From positions 1-64,000 of the forward strand of contig JBHGBD010000002.1 of assembly GCA_041946825.1 (NCBI GenBank): a DNA stretch of 64,000 nucleotides, read 5' to 3'. Within the stretch, counting starts at the first letter, position 1. Every line of letters begins with the position of its first letter. Positions 51,205-60,462 of the stretch are shown here, in pieces. The DNA is from CAZTHM01 sp041946825 (GTDB lineage: Bacteria > Acidobacteriota > Terriglobia > UBA7540). The notes beneath the pieces were generated by a model that had not been told where the DNA came from, searched no databases, and was given only the letters and a program-made list of their open reading frames with translations. The position numbers were made by a program, and so were the translations under genes.

Positions 51205-51956
51205 GTGCGTTCCCTTTCATACCTGGTTGGGGGGCCCCATGATCGGTGGATTGAATGCCCGGCATGCTTAGCCAGGTTCGGTCGAAATGACCGTTTTCGC
51301 CAAGTCTTTTTACCCTGGACCAGTTGAAGGGAAGATGCCCGTAGGGAGACTTAGTAAGAATCCATGAGGACCCAGTTAAAGAAACTAAAATGTCTTGAAT
51401 TGTTCGGAGATGCTTCCTCTCCGGCAGTTCCCGGACCGGCTCGCCGAGAAGGAAGAGGCACACTATCGTAAGCGCTGCCAGACCTGTAGATTCCAGCATC
51501 GGTCAATTCTTTCTCTGTGGCCTTGTCTCCTCGGGAGCCCACCAGCGGACGATGCCAGCTCCTGGCGAAGTATGTTCGGGCCCAGTAGCTTGGCACGTTA
51601 GGACCATTATTCAATGCCACTAAGGTGTTAGGGGAATGGCACAAACGTGCCGGTTGCATAGCACCAACGTGCCATCTGCATCGGTAGCAAGCCTGAATGC
51701 GTTTACGCCCTGAGCAAGCCCCCGAAAAGCGCGCCGCACCTCCCACATCTAGGCAACAAATCGAGGCTTATTCATAGCCGAGTGTCCGGGGTGTCTCTCC
51801 CGCCGGGGCGTGCCGACTCCCGCCGGGCGGCTTGATTTGACGGGCGACCGGGAATACACTCGTGGCGGGGCGTTCCGCCCTCCGGGCGCGGGAATCTCCC
51901 GACGCTCGCATCCGGCGGCCGCTGGGCAATGGCGGAAGGCGGCAGCCTCCAGAACG
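51205..51956. other. Long intergenic region between divergent regulator and mrdA
   Basis: 750 bases with no convincing gene. It contains three 22-bp direct repeats (next entry). Minus-strand frames at 51152-51499 and 51351-51746 are open but have no recognised features; the first has a hydrophobic start. A plus-strand open stretch from 51810 runs in frame into mrdA but lacks family sequence. The promoters of mrdA and the regulator should lie here. Confidence 0.4.
51613..51678. repeat. Three 22-bp direct repeats with CAC-N4-GTG cores (possible operators)
   Basis: Cores CACTAAGGTG (51618-51627), CACAAACGTG (51640-51649) and CACCAACGTG (51662-51671) are spaced by exactly 22 bases, two DNA turns. 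Each core is a small palindrome, and the two right-hand units extend to GGCAC/GCAC-N4-GTGCC. A weaker GGCAC-GTTA-GG core lies about one repeat further left. This is the look of a binding array for a dimeric regulator. The same GGCAC-N4-GTGCC form occurs singly at 4056-4069 before the PEP-CTERM gene. Confidence 0.55.
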
Positions 51957-53861
51957 ATGCAGACTCGCTTTCCGGACGACGAACACTTTCCGGCCTGGAG
52001 AATCGCATTCTTTCAGTACGCGATCGCAGCCACTTTCCTTGTTTTGCTGCTTGGATACTGGCGGTTGCAGATCTTTCATCACCGCACTTATCTTGAAGCG
52101 GCGGAACGCAACCGGATCCGCAACCTCCCGGTCATCGCGCCGCGCGGCCGCATCCTCGATCGCGAGGGGCGAATCCTTGCCGACAACTTTCCCGCCTTCA
52201 GCGTCCTGCTGATTCGGGATAGCCCTGCGAATTTCACTCCCGAGCGACTGGCCGGAGTGGCCCATGGGCTGGGGCTGGACCCCGAGGATCTGCAGCGGAC
52301 CATCGAACGCACCGCGAAGTTGCCGCGTTTCCAGCCCGTGGTGCTGAAGCAGTCGGCCACGATGCAGGACATCGCCTTCGTTGAATCGCACCGCGTCGAA
52401 TACCCTGAGCTCGATCTGCTGCAGGTGCAACAGCGCTCCTACCCGCGGCAAACCATCGCGGCGGCAATGTTGGGCTATGTGGGTGAGGTCTCCGAGGAAA
52501 TGATCGCCCAGCCCCGATCGCCTTACCGCCCCGGCGACGTGGTGGGAAAATTCGGCCTCGAGCGCTCGTATAATAGCGTGCTCTCCGGTCGCGATGGCAT
52601 GCGGCGAGTCGTCGTCAATAGCCGAGGCCAGGAAATGGGCTCCGAGACCACGATTAACGCCCTCCCTGGCAACGACTTGCGTCTGACGATCGACCTCGAT
52701 ATCCAGATGGCAGCGGAAGCGGCGCTGGGCAATCGTCCCGGGGCCGTTGTGGCTCTTGACCCGCGCAGCGGCGAGGTACTCGCCATGGTGAGCCAGCCGG
52801 CCTTCGATCCCAACGACTTCGCGCGCCGCATCGATCGCGAGACCTGGCAACGCTTGAATACGGATCCCCAAAAGCCCTTGATGAACAAGGCCATTCAAGC
52901 CCACCTCGCGCCCGGGTCCGTCTTCAAAATCATCACCAGCGCCGCGGCCCTGGAAACCGGAACCATCAAGCCTGACTACACTCTCCAATGCGCAGGCTTG
53001 ATTAACATCTACGGGCACACCTACCACGACTGGGTCTTCGACAAGGGGCGTGGTCACGGGAGCGTCGATTTGCACCGCGCCATCGTGCACTCCTGCGACG
53101 TCTATTTCTACACTCTGGGGAAGCTGCTGGGGATCGAGAAGCTCAGCTTCTTTGCCAAGCAACTGGGATTGGGCGCACGCACGGGAATCGACCTGCCTTC
53201 CGAAGACCCGGGGCTAGTCCCCTCCCCCGAATGGGCCCGCAAGACTTTCAAACGCCAGTGGTGGGCGGGGGAAACGATCTCGGTCGCGATCGGGCAGGGA
53301 GCCGTCGCCACCACCCCGCTGCAATTGGCGTACGCCATTGGGGGGATCGCCTCAGGCGGGATATTCCACCGGCCGCATCTGGCCTTCAAAGGACAACTCC
53401 TGGCGCTGGGCCTTAAGCCCGACGACGAGTCGGAGCACCAGTTCCCCTTGAGCGAGGGCACGGTGGACGCCGTCTGCAAGGGGATGTGGGGCGTGGTGAA
53501 CGAAGGCGGAACGGGAGCCGCGGCTCGCGAGCCCGGCCTCGATATCGCCGGCAAAACCGGAACCGCGCAGGTGGTCAGCACGGGGCTTCAGCAGGCGGCA
53601 CGCAAACACGAATTCAAGAGCAACGCCTGGTTTGTGGGTTACTCCCCGACCGACAGGCCGGAGATTGTCGTCTCGGCCCTGGTGATGCAAGGCGAGCACT
53701 CGACCTTGGCAGTGCCCATCGTCCGCGATGTCATTCGCACTTACCTCGAGAAGAAGGAGGCGCACAGGCCGCCGCGAAATCAATTGCAAACCCAGGTGCG
53801 CGTCCTGAGCGAAGCGAGAACCCCGGAGGCTTTTTCCGCCGGAAAATCCGCTAATCAGTAA
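51957..53861 (+). CDS. mrdA: Penicillin-binding protein 2 (peptidoglycan transpeptidase)
   Basis: 634 residues from the ATG at 51957; upstream in-frame codons are not family-like. One membrane helix (IAFFQYAIAATFLVLLLGYW), the dimerisation domain (RNRIRNLPVIAPRGRILDRE), then the transpeptidase with SxxK in LAPGSVFKI (Ser321), the second motif SCDV (HSCDVYFYTLG) and KTGT (Lys533). PBP2 crosslinks peptidoglycan during elongation together with RodA, encoded 15 bases downstream, and MreC. Confidence 0.96.
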   Translation: MQTRFPDDEHFPAWRIAFFQYAIAATFLVLLLGYWRLQIFHHRTYLEAAERNRIRNLPVIAPRGRILDREGRILADNFPAFSVLLIRDSPANFTPERLAGVAHGLGLDPEDLQRTIERTAKLPRFQPVVLKQSATMQDIAFVESHRVEYPELDLLQVQQRSYPRQTIAAAMLGYVGEVSEEMIAQPRSPYRPGDVVGKFGLERSYNSVLSGRDGMRRVVVNSRGQEMGSETTINALPGNDLRLTIDLDIQMAAEAALGNRPGAVVALDPRSGEVLAMVSQPAFDPNDFARRIDRETWQRLNTDPQKPLMNKAIQAHLAPGSVFKIITSAAALETGTIKPDYTLQCAGLINIYGHTYHDWVFDKGRGHGSVDLHRAIVHSCDVYFYTLGKLLGIEKLSFFAKQLGLGARTGIDLPSEDPGLVPSPEWARKTFKRQWWAGETISVAIGQGAVATTPLQLAYAIGGIASGGIFHRPHLAFKGQLLALGLKPDDESEHQFPLSEGTVDAVCKGMWGVVNEGGTGAAAREPGLDIAGKTGTAQVVSTGLQQAARKHEFKSNAWFVGYSPTDRPEIVVSALVMQGEHSTLAVPIVRDVIRTYLEKKEAHRPPRNQLQTQVRVLSEARTPEAFSAGKSANQ

Positions 53862-53876
53862 GGTAAGTTCTGCCCT

Positions 53877-54965
53877 ATGCGCAAAGCTGTCAGGTTCAGA
53901 GATTCCGATTGGATGTTGCTGGCTCTCGCCCTCGCCATCGCGGCGGCAGGCCTGGTGGAGATCTACAGCACCACCTCGCACACCGCCCTGGCGGGGCAGT
54001 TTTCCCGCCAAATCTATTGGATTGTGATAGGAACGGTTCTGGCCCTTGTGATCAGCCGGTTTGACTACCACCTCATCGTCGAACAGACTCCGTGGTTATA
54101 TGTTCTGACCGTTTTGGCCTTGGCAGGCCTGCTGGTCGCCGGGCCTTCCATCGCCGGCACCCGGCGCTGGATTCCCATCGGTGGGCTGACTTTCCAGGTG
54201 TCAGAGCTGGCCAAATTAGTTATAATGCTTACGGTGGCGGCCTATTTCGCCGAGAGACGGGGACGATTCGTCACGTGGAAGGATTTCGTCCAGTTAGGAG
54301 CCTTGGTTGGCCTGCCGGCGATCCTCGTGGCAAAGGAGCCGGACCTCGGCACGGCACTGACTTTTTTCCCGATTGCCGCCGCGGGTTTCTTCCTGGCGGG
54401 CGTTAGGGCCAGGCAGGTTGCAGTCTTGGCGCTGCTCGGGGCCTTGATACTGCCGGTGGGTTGGCATCTCCTCAAGCCCTACCAGCGTGACCGACTGACC
54501 AGCTACATCCACCCCACTCAGGACACCCAAGGCACCAGCTACCAGGGAACCCAGGCCAAGATCGCTATCGGTTCTGGAGGATTCTGGGGAAAGGGCGTCG
54601 GGAACGGGACGCAGAGCCGCCTGGGATTTGTTCCGGTTTCCCATGCTGACTTCATCTTTGCCGCTTTCGCTGAGGAGCAGGGTTTCGCCGGCACCCTCTT
54701 CGTATTGCTTCTCTACCTCGCCTTGCTGTTGCGGCTCCTCGATGGGGCCCAATCGGCGGGCGACCGCGCCGGCGCGTTGTTACTGGTGGGTTTTGCGGCG
54801 GTTCTGTTTTTCCAGATCGCCGTCAATATCGGGATGATGATCGGGTTCTTCCCGATTACAGGAATTCCGCTGCCGCTGATGAGCCAGGGAGGTTCTGCGG
54901 TCATGTTCTTCTTCCTGGGTCTGGGTTTGGCGATGAGCGTCAACATGCGGCGTTTCGTGAATTAG
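53877..54965 (+). CDS. rodA: Rod shape-determining protein RodA (SEDS glycosyltransferase)
   Basis: 362 residues, about ten membrane helices. Signatures: SDWMLLALALAIAAAGLVEI, GTRRWIPIGGLTFQVSELAK, VAKEPDLGTALTFFPIAAAG with the SEDS acidic residue, FVPVSHADFIFAAFAEEQGF and FFPITGIPLPLMSQGGSAVM. SEDS polymerase that makes glycan strands from lipid II. Fifteen bases after mrdA, so co-transcribed. Full length. Confidence 0.95.
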   Translation: MRKAVRFRDSDWMLLALALAIAAAGLVEIYSTTSHTALAGQFSRQIYWIVIGTVLALVISRFDYHLIVEQTPWLYVLTVLALAGLLVAGPSIAGTRRWIPIGGLTFQVSELAKLVIMLTVAAYFAERRGRFVTWKDFVQLGALVGLPAILVAKEPDLGTALTFFPIAAAGFFLAGVRARQVAVLALLGALILPVGWHLLKPYQRDRLTSYIHPTQDTQGTSYQGTQAKIAIGSGGFWGKGVGNGTQSRLGFVPVSHADFIFAAFAEEQGFAGTLFVLLLYLALLLRLLDGAQSAGDRAGALLLVGFAAVLFFQIAVNIGMMIGFFPITGIPLPLMSQGGSAVMFFFLGLGLAMSVNMRRFVN

Positions 54966-55221
54966 GCAAGAGAGGGTCTCTTGGCGTTGTTGGTGCCGTC
55001 TCAATTAGTGAGGGATGGGCCAATTCCGTCGGATGAAGTGGATCACGGCGTTCTCCTCGTGCGGGGGGGCGCAACGGATACCACCGAAGATTGAAGTTGT
55101 CCGGCAGGTGTTGCCGCGCCCCACTCGGGACGAGCCAACCGCCGGACGGGGACAGGTCGGGAGTTGATCTCCGTTGGTTGACGGATTGATCCTCCGGCCC
55201 TTCCCGATATAAGGAGTTCCC

Positions 55222-57921
55222 ATGTCCAAGGAGTTGTTTATTTCGTCGTCTCCACACGAGACGAAGGTAGCAGTGTTGGAAGACGACCTGCTAGTCGAGG
55301 TTTACCACGAGCGCGATCTCGATGTCGGACTGGTGGGCGGGATTTACAAGGGCCGAGTCAGCCGCGTTCTTCCTGGAATGCAGTCGGCCTTCGTGAACAT
55401 CGGGCTGGAACGCGACGCGTTCCTCTACGTCTCGGATTTCTACGAGGACGAAGAGGAATACGACAAAGTGTTTTCAGAAGCGGAAGCGCGCGCCACGCGC
55501 TTTGTCGAGGGCCCGGCGGCACCGGTGCCTGCGTCTGCCCCGTCTGAGCCCGCGGCTGAAACCCCCGCGAATCCCCCTGTCGCTGCGGAGAACACCGCTG
55601 CCGCGGCGCCGACCTTGCCGGCACCGGTTCCCGTGAATCCAGCGACAACAACCGAGCCCATTTCGACACAACCAGGCGCGACGCAATCGCCAAAACCGGC
55701 GGGAGAAGTCGGTGAGTATCGCCGTCACGATCAGCGTGGTCGTCGCCGCCGTCGCCACGGACGCGGTTTCGGGGAGCGCAAGTTCGGGCCCAGGCCGGAA
55801 GCGCCGGACCGGATTGCGGAGCGTCCGCCCGCAGAGGCATCACACAGTTTCGAAATCCTCCCGGGAGAGTCATTGGCAAAGTATCGTGGAGCCGCGCCCA
55901 GTGTCTCGCCCGAAGCACTGACCGAGGAACCCGCTGAGGCGGGGGCAGTTGATGCTGCCCAGCCACCCTCTTATTCCGAGTCACTCGAGTTTGCCGCCGA
56001 ACATCCGGCTCCCGCAACAGGGTTGACTGAACAGATTCCTGCCGGCGCCGGCCAATCCGATGTGCCGGCCCCGGCTCCTGAGGCTGCATTGGCGGAAGAC
56101 ACCAGTGCTGATTTGGTCCCGCCCTTCCAGCCGCGTTTTATTGCGCCAGGGGAACCGGTCGCGGCGCCGCCGCCCACTGAGCCTTCTGCGGCATACGAAG
56201 CGCCTCACGCGCCGGAACTCGATGAGACACACGTCGGCGTCCATCTCCCCGTGATTTTCGATACTCACGAGGAAGGGCCGACAGCGGCGGCCGCCGAGCC
56301 GCCGAAGGAATCTGCTCCACCTGAGGTTCCCGAAACTGCGGAGTCCGTTGAGCCGGTTGGCGCCGCCGCAGGTGAGCCTTGGCCTGAACCGCAGCAGGAG
56401 CTCGCAGGCGCTTCGATCGAGGCAGCCGACGAACCGGCGACGGCTGAGGCAGTTCCGGGTGAAGCGCCCTCAGCGGAAGCGGAAGCCCCCGCTGAGGAAG
56501 CCGCCACGCCGGCCGAGGGGAGCGCTCCTCTGGAAGCCCCCGAGGTGCCGCCCGTGGCCGGCACCTCCGGTGAACCCACGGAAAAGAAAGTTACGGTGCG
56601 CGAGCCTTACCAGCGCCCGCGGTTTTCCCCGCGACGTCGCCGAGGGTGGCGCGGCGGGGGGAGTGGTCGTGGCCGGTCCCAACAGCGCTCGGAACCTTCG
56701 CGTACCGGAAATCAGTCACCCGTTCAGATCAGCGACCTGCTCAAGGAAGGCCAGGAGATCATCGTCCAGATCGCCAAGGAGCCGCTCGGAACCAAGGGCG
56801 CTCGCATCACCTCGCACATCGCCCTTCCCGGACGCTACCTGGTATACATGCCGACCATCAACCACATCGGCGTCTCGCGCAAGATCAATTCCGAGGACGA
56901 GCGATTGCGCCTGCGCAACATCATTTTAGAGAACCGCGGCTCGCTCACGGGCGGATTCATTGTGCGCACCGCGGGCGGGGGGCGATCGGAAGATGAATTC
57001 AAAGCTGACCTCAAGTTCCTCTCGACCCTTTGGAACGACATCAAGACCAAAGCAGAGCACATCAAGGCTCCGGCGCTGCTGCACCGCGATCTGGACCTGG
57101 TACAGCGCATCCTGCGCGACACGCTCTCGCCGGATTTCAAGACGGTTCGAGTCGACAACGAGGTCGAGTACGAACGCTGCGTCGAATTCGTTAACCGTTG
57201 CCAGCCCTCGCTGGTCGGGCACGTCAGGCTCTACACGAAAAATACCCCCCTCTTCGAGGAGTTCGGTATCCAGGCGGAGATCGACAAGGCCCTGAAACCC
57301 AAGGTGTGGCTGAAGTCGGGCGGCTACATTGTCATCAACCAGACCGAAGCGCTGGTCGCCATCGACGTCAATACCGGCAAGTTCGTCGGCAAAACCAACC
57401 GCCTGGAAGACACCATCGTCAAGACCAACATCGACGCCGTCAACGAAATCGTCCGCCAGATCCGGTTGCGCGACCTGGGCGGGATTATCGTCATCGATTT
57501 TATCGACATGGACGAGCGCAAGAACCGTCAGAAAGTGGTGCAGGCGCTCGAGGAGGCCTTGCGACGCGACCGCGCTCCCACCAAAATTCTTTCCTTCAAC
57601 GATTTCGGCCTGGTGGCCATCACTCGCAAGCGTGTGAAGCAGTCGCTCGAGCGCACGCTCTGCCAGCCGTGCATCTACTGCTCCGGTTCGGGATGGATCA
57701 AGTCACTTACCAGCGTCTGCTTTGAGATTCTGGGCGAAGTGAAGAAAATGGCAAAGGAACTGGAGGGCGATACGATCACGCTGCGTGTGAATCCCGAAGT
57801 GGCTCACGCCTTGAAGTCACGCCAGGGCGCTTTGCTTTCCGAAATCGAAACCCTGACACACAAGGACGTCATCATCAAGAGCGATCCGCTGGTGCATCAG
57901 GAGCGATTTGAGATCTATTGA
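55222..57921 (+). CDS. rng: Ribonuclease E/G with a 400-residue low-complexity insertion in the S1 domain
   Basis: 899 residues, about 400 longer than RNase G. N-terminal strand and start of S1 domain: HERDLDVGLVGGIYKGRVSR, VLPGMQSAFVNIGLERDAFL. Then residues about 90-500 are Ala/Pro/Glu-rich, disordered, with basic stretches (RRGRRRRRHGRGF; PRRRRGWRGGGSGRGR). The S1 domain resumes at QISDLLKEGQEIIVQIAKEP. The catalytic part follows: AIDVNTGKFVG (Asp715), IIVIDFIDMDERK (Asp759) and the zinc-link CQPCIYCSGSGW. It processes rRNA and mRNA. The order rodA-rng is usual in Acidobacteriota; rng lies 256 bases after rodA. Confidence 0.93.
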   Translation: MSKELFISSSPHETKVAVLEDDLLVEVYHERDLDVGLVGGIYKGRVSRVLPGMQSAFVNIGLERDAFLYVSDFYEDEEEYDKVFSEAEARATRFVEGPAAPVPASAPSEPAAETPANPPVAAENTAAAAPTLPAPVPVNPATTTEPISTQPGATQSPKPAGEVGEYRRHDQRGRRRRRHGRGFGERKFGPRPEAPDRIAERPPAEASHSFEILPGESLAKYRGAAPSVSPEALTEEPAEAGAVDAAQPPSYSESLEFAAEHPAPATGLTEQIPAGAGQSDVPAPAPEAALAEDTSADLVPPFQPRFIAPGEPVAAPPPTEPSAAYEAPHAPELDETHVGVHLPVIFDTHEEGPTAAAAEPPKESAPPEVPETAESVEPVGAAAGEPWPEPQQELAGASIEAADEPATAEAVPGEAPSAEAEAPAEEAATPAEGSAPLEAPEVPPVAGTSGEPTEKKVTVREPYQRPRFSPRRRRGWRGGGSGRGRSQQRSEPSRTGNQSPVQISDLLKEGQEIIVQIAKEPLGTKGARITSHIALPGRYLVYMPTINHIGVSRKINSEDERLRLRNIILENRGSLTGGFIVRTAGGGRSEDEFKADLKFLSTLWNDIKTKAEHIKAPALLHRDLDLVQRILRDTLSPDFKTVRVDNEVEYERCVEFVNRCQPSLVGHVRLYTKNTPLFEEFGIQAEIDKALKPKVWLKSGGYIVINQTEALVAIDVNTGKFVGKTNRLEDTIVKTNIDAVNEIVRQIRLRDLGGIIVIDFIDMDERKNRQKVVQALEEALRRDRAPTKILSFNDFGLVAITRKRVKQSLERTLCQPCIYCSGSGWIKSLTSVCFEILGEVKKMAKELEGDTITLRVNPEVAHALKSRQGALLSEIETLTHKDVIIKSDPLVHQERFEIY

Positions 57922-57945
57922 TACCTGCGCCCGATAGCGGACTTG

Positions 57946-57971
57946 CCGGCCCCATTTTAAGGCGGGGCCGG
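57946..57971. terminator. 8-bp GC hairpin after rng
   Basis: CCGGCCCC and GGGGCCGG around ten bases, 25 bases after the rng stop codon. No T-tract, so only a possible transcript-end hairpin. Confidence 0.45.
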
Positions 57972-58135
57972 AGCGATCTGCGGAGCCGCTTCACCGGTTC
58001 TTTCATCTTTCCGCTGCTCCAAATAAAGTCGTCACCAATTTCCTAGCTAATCGCCTCCCAGCGTGATAGTGTCTGGGCCGGTTCCAGCCGCGCGTTGAAA
58101 ATTCGGACCAAACGCGGGGTCAGGGCCCCGCATTC

Positions 58136-59722
58136 ATGCGTATTCTCTTTTATGTGCCGGACAACCAGGTGACGGGCAATTTCATGCCCCAGCTCTGGCC
58201 CTTCGTCCTGCAGTCGCTGACCCCCCCCGAGCACCAGGTTACGATTATCGATGGCAATGCTCAGCACCTGAGTCCGGAAGAGCTGGTCCGGTTTGTTCAG
58301 GAAAAGCAGATTGACCTGGTCGGCATGGGCTTCATGACCCGCATGGCCCAGAGCGCTTACCGCATGGCTGCGGCGCTGCGCGCGGCGACCAAGGTTCGAA
58401 TCGTGATGGGCGGACCCCACGTCACCGCCGTCCCGGACGAACCACTCGGCCTGACGGGCCAGCCCCAGCACGCGGACGCGGTTGTGGTCGGCGAAGCCGA
58501 TGAGTTGTGGCCGCAGATCCTGCGCGATGCTGAGAACGGTTGTCTTCGGCGCACCTATGAACCCGAACTCGTCGACGGGAAAGAAGCCAAACCCACTCTC
58601 GACCGCTACCCCGCAATTCCCTGGGAGCAGCTCGACCTTAGGCTTTTCAACCTGATGAGGTTCGTGCCCCCGACAGTCAAGACGCTGCTGCGCAGATTCG
58701 GGTTCCGATATGACAACGTCTACGCGATCCCGATGGAGACGGGCCGCGGCTGCCCATACGGATGCGAGTTCTGCACGGTGACGGGATTCTTTGGGACCAG
58801 CATCCGTTTCCGCCGGAACGAGGATGTGGTGGCGGAAATCCTCCGCCTGAAGGCCATGGCGAAGCGCAACAACGGCCTCGTCATGACTTTTTTCGTGGAC
58901 GATAATTTCGCCATCAATCGGGCCCGCACCAAATCCCTCCTCCGGGAGATGATCGCCAACGACGCCTGCATCCCCTGGACGGGACAGATCAGCATCAACC
59001 TGCTCGAGGACGAAGAGCTCGTGCAACTGATCGCGGCGAGCGGCGCCCGCTGGATTTTCATGGGGCTCGAATCGGTGGACGCGCGAAGCCTGAAACTGGC
59101 CCGCAAGTCGTTCAACAAGCCGTCCCAGTACAAGAAGGTGTTGAACACCCTCGCCAAGTACAACCTCTACGGCATCACGTCTTTTATCTATGGCCTCGAA
59201 GAGGACGTTCCGGGCGTCTCGGCCAGCACCGTCGAGCAAATCGATTCGTGGCCGCCCGGGCTGTCGGTCTTCGGGCTGCTGACTCCCTATCCGCAGACGC
59301 CCTTATACGACCGGCTGAAGGCTGAGGGCCGCCTGACCCGGCCACAGCACTGGCTGGACTTTCGCGCCTTCAAGACAGCATTCGTGCCCAAGGGAATGAC
59401 GTCGGACGAGGCGGAGGCGGAAGTCCGCGAATCCTGGACCCATTGTTACTCACCGGCGGCATTTCGAGAGACGCAGGAGTGGATGGTCAAGCATGGAAAA
59501 TCGTTCGCCTATCAGTTGATGCTCGTCGTCGGGCGGCTGCTCTTTCGCGGGATCTATTTTCCCCAGATGAATCGCTGGGCGTGGCTGAAGCTGCTCGCGC
59601 AGAACGCCCCCACGCTCGCCAGCCTCGCCTGGTCCGGCTGGTGCGGCCATCGTGCCGTCAGGCCCCTCCCGAAATTACCTCAGCCGGCCGTAGCTTCGGC
59701 CACTCTGAATCCTGAACCTTGA
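58136..59722 (+). CDS. B12-binding radical SAM enzyme (HpnR/BchE-like group)
   Basis: 528 residues. N-terminal cobalamin-binding-like Rossmann domain (about residues 1-140: HQVTIIDGNAQHLSPEELVR, KQIDLVGMGFMTRMAQSAYR, RIVMGGPHVTAVPDE). Radical SAM domain: METGRGCPYGCEFCTVTGFF carries the CxxxCxxC cluster motif. ARWIFMGLESVDARSLKLAR and YNLYGITSFIYGLEEDVPGV follow, then a C-terminal DUF4070-like part (EAEAEVRESWTHCYSPAAFR). Such enzymes use a 4Fe-4S cluster and often cobalamin to methylate or rearrange lipids or metabolites; substrate not known here. Ribosome site is not obvious. Long isolated gene. Confidence 0.88.
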   Translation: MRILFYVPDNQVTGNFMPQLWPFVLQSLTPPEHQVTIIDGNAQHLSPEELVRFVQEKQIDLVGMGFMTRMAQSAYRMAAALRAATKVRIVMGGPHVTAVPDEPLGLTGQPQHADAVVVGEADELWPQILRDAENGCLRRTYEPELVDGKEAKPTLDRYPAIPWEQLDLRLFNLMRFVPPTVKTLLRRFGFRYDNVYAIPMETGRGCPYGCEFCTVTGFFGTSIRFRRNEDVVAEILRLKAMAKRNNGLVMTFFVDDNFAINRARTKSLLREMIANDACIPWTGQISINLLEDEELVQLIAASGARWIFMGLESVDARSLKLARKSFNKPSQYKKVLNTLAKYNLYGITSFIYGLEEDVPGVSASTVEQIDSWPPGLSVFGLLTPYPQTPLYDRLKAEGRLTRPQHWLDFRAFKTAFVPKGMTSDEAEAEVRESWTHCYSPAAFRETQEWMVKHGKSFAYQLMLVVGRLLFRGIYFPQMNRWAWLKLLAQNAPTLASLAWSGWCGHRAVRPLPKLPQPAVASATLNPEP

Positions 59723-59735
59723 ATTCTATTTCACT

Positions 59736-60401
59736 CTAATCGTCGTCGTGCCGCTGCTCTTTCCACGGATCGCCGTACATGTGGTAGCCGTTGCGTTCCC
59801 AGAAGCCCGCGCGGTCGTGGGCGAGGAATTCCAGTCCACGCACCCACTTGGCGCTCTTCCACGCGTACAATTTGGGAACCACCAGCCGGAGCGGCCCGCC
59901 GTGCTCCGCGGGCAGCGGCGCGCCATCGTGATGGAATGCAAACAGAACGTCCGCTTCCATCAGGTCCGCGAGCGGTAGATTGGTGGTGTAATCTTCGTCG
60001 GCATGCACGAGAACATGGGTGGCTTCGGGCTTTGGCCTCGTCAGGTCGCACACGGCGCGGAACGGCACTCCCTCCCAGCGATTGTCAAACCTGCTCCAGC
60101 GCGTGACACAGTGGAAGTCCGCCGTGACCTGGGTTTTGGGAAGGCGCAGGAACTCCTCCCACGTCAACCGCAAGGGCGCCTCGACGAGGCCCAACGTGCG
60201 GAAATCCCACGTCGCCGGATCGAATTTCGGGAGGTTCCCGTAATGTAACACCGGCCACTTGAGAGTCAGCGACTGGCCGGGAGGCAATCGTCCCTCCTGC
60301 CTCATCTTGGCTTCCAGAATTTTGCGTTCGCTGTTGTTGGCGAAAATTCCCACCCAGTCCTCCCCCACCTGAATTGACAGGCGATCCCGATTAGATAGCA
60401 A
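59736..60401 (-). CDS. Sulfite oxidase-like molybdopterin oxidoreductase
   Basis: 221 residues (a later Met, in MRQEGRLPPG, is an alternative start). Family motifs: LTLKWPVLHYGNLPKFDPAT, RLTWEEFLRLPKTQVTADFHC VTRWSRFDNRWEGV with the molybdenum-binding Cys, ADEDYTTNLPLADLMEADVL and HGGPLRLVVPKLYAWKSAKW VRGLEFL. It belongs to the small sulfite oxidase-like oxidoreductases; no signal peptide, so cytoplasmic. Natural substrate unknown. No cofactor-synthesis genes nearby. Confidence 0.88.
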   Translation of the reverse strand: MLSNRDRLSIQVGEDWVGIFANNSERKILEAKMRQEGRLPPGQSLTLKWPVLHYGNLPKFDPATWDFRTLGLVEAPLRLTWEEFLRLPKTQVTADFHCVTRWSRFDNRWEGVPFRAVCDLTRPKPEATHVLVHADEDYTTNLPLADLMEADVLFAFHHDGAPLPAEHGGPLRLVVPKLYAWKSAKWVRGLEFLAHDRAGFWERNGYHMYGDPWKEQRHDDD

Positions 60402-60462
60402 AACCCGGCCTCGTTACAAAGGAAAGTTACCGGTGGCCGGAGACGTGTCACAATGAAGGCCG

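Noticed and set aside
51152..51499. 115-codon minus-strand frame with a hydrophobic start
   Set aside because: Overlaps the regulator start, has a poor ribosome site and no recognisable family; kept only as open frame in the intergenic entry.
51635..51678. Sigma-54 promoter (TGGCAC...TGC)
   Set aside because: The distance between GG and GC is one base too short on either strand; likewise at 4056-4069. Palindromic operator is a better explanation.
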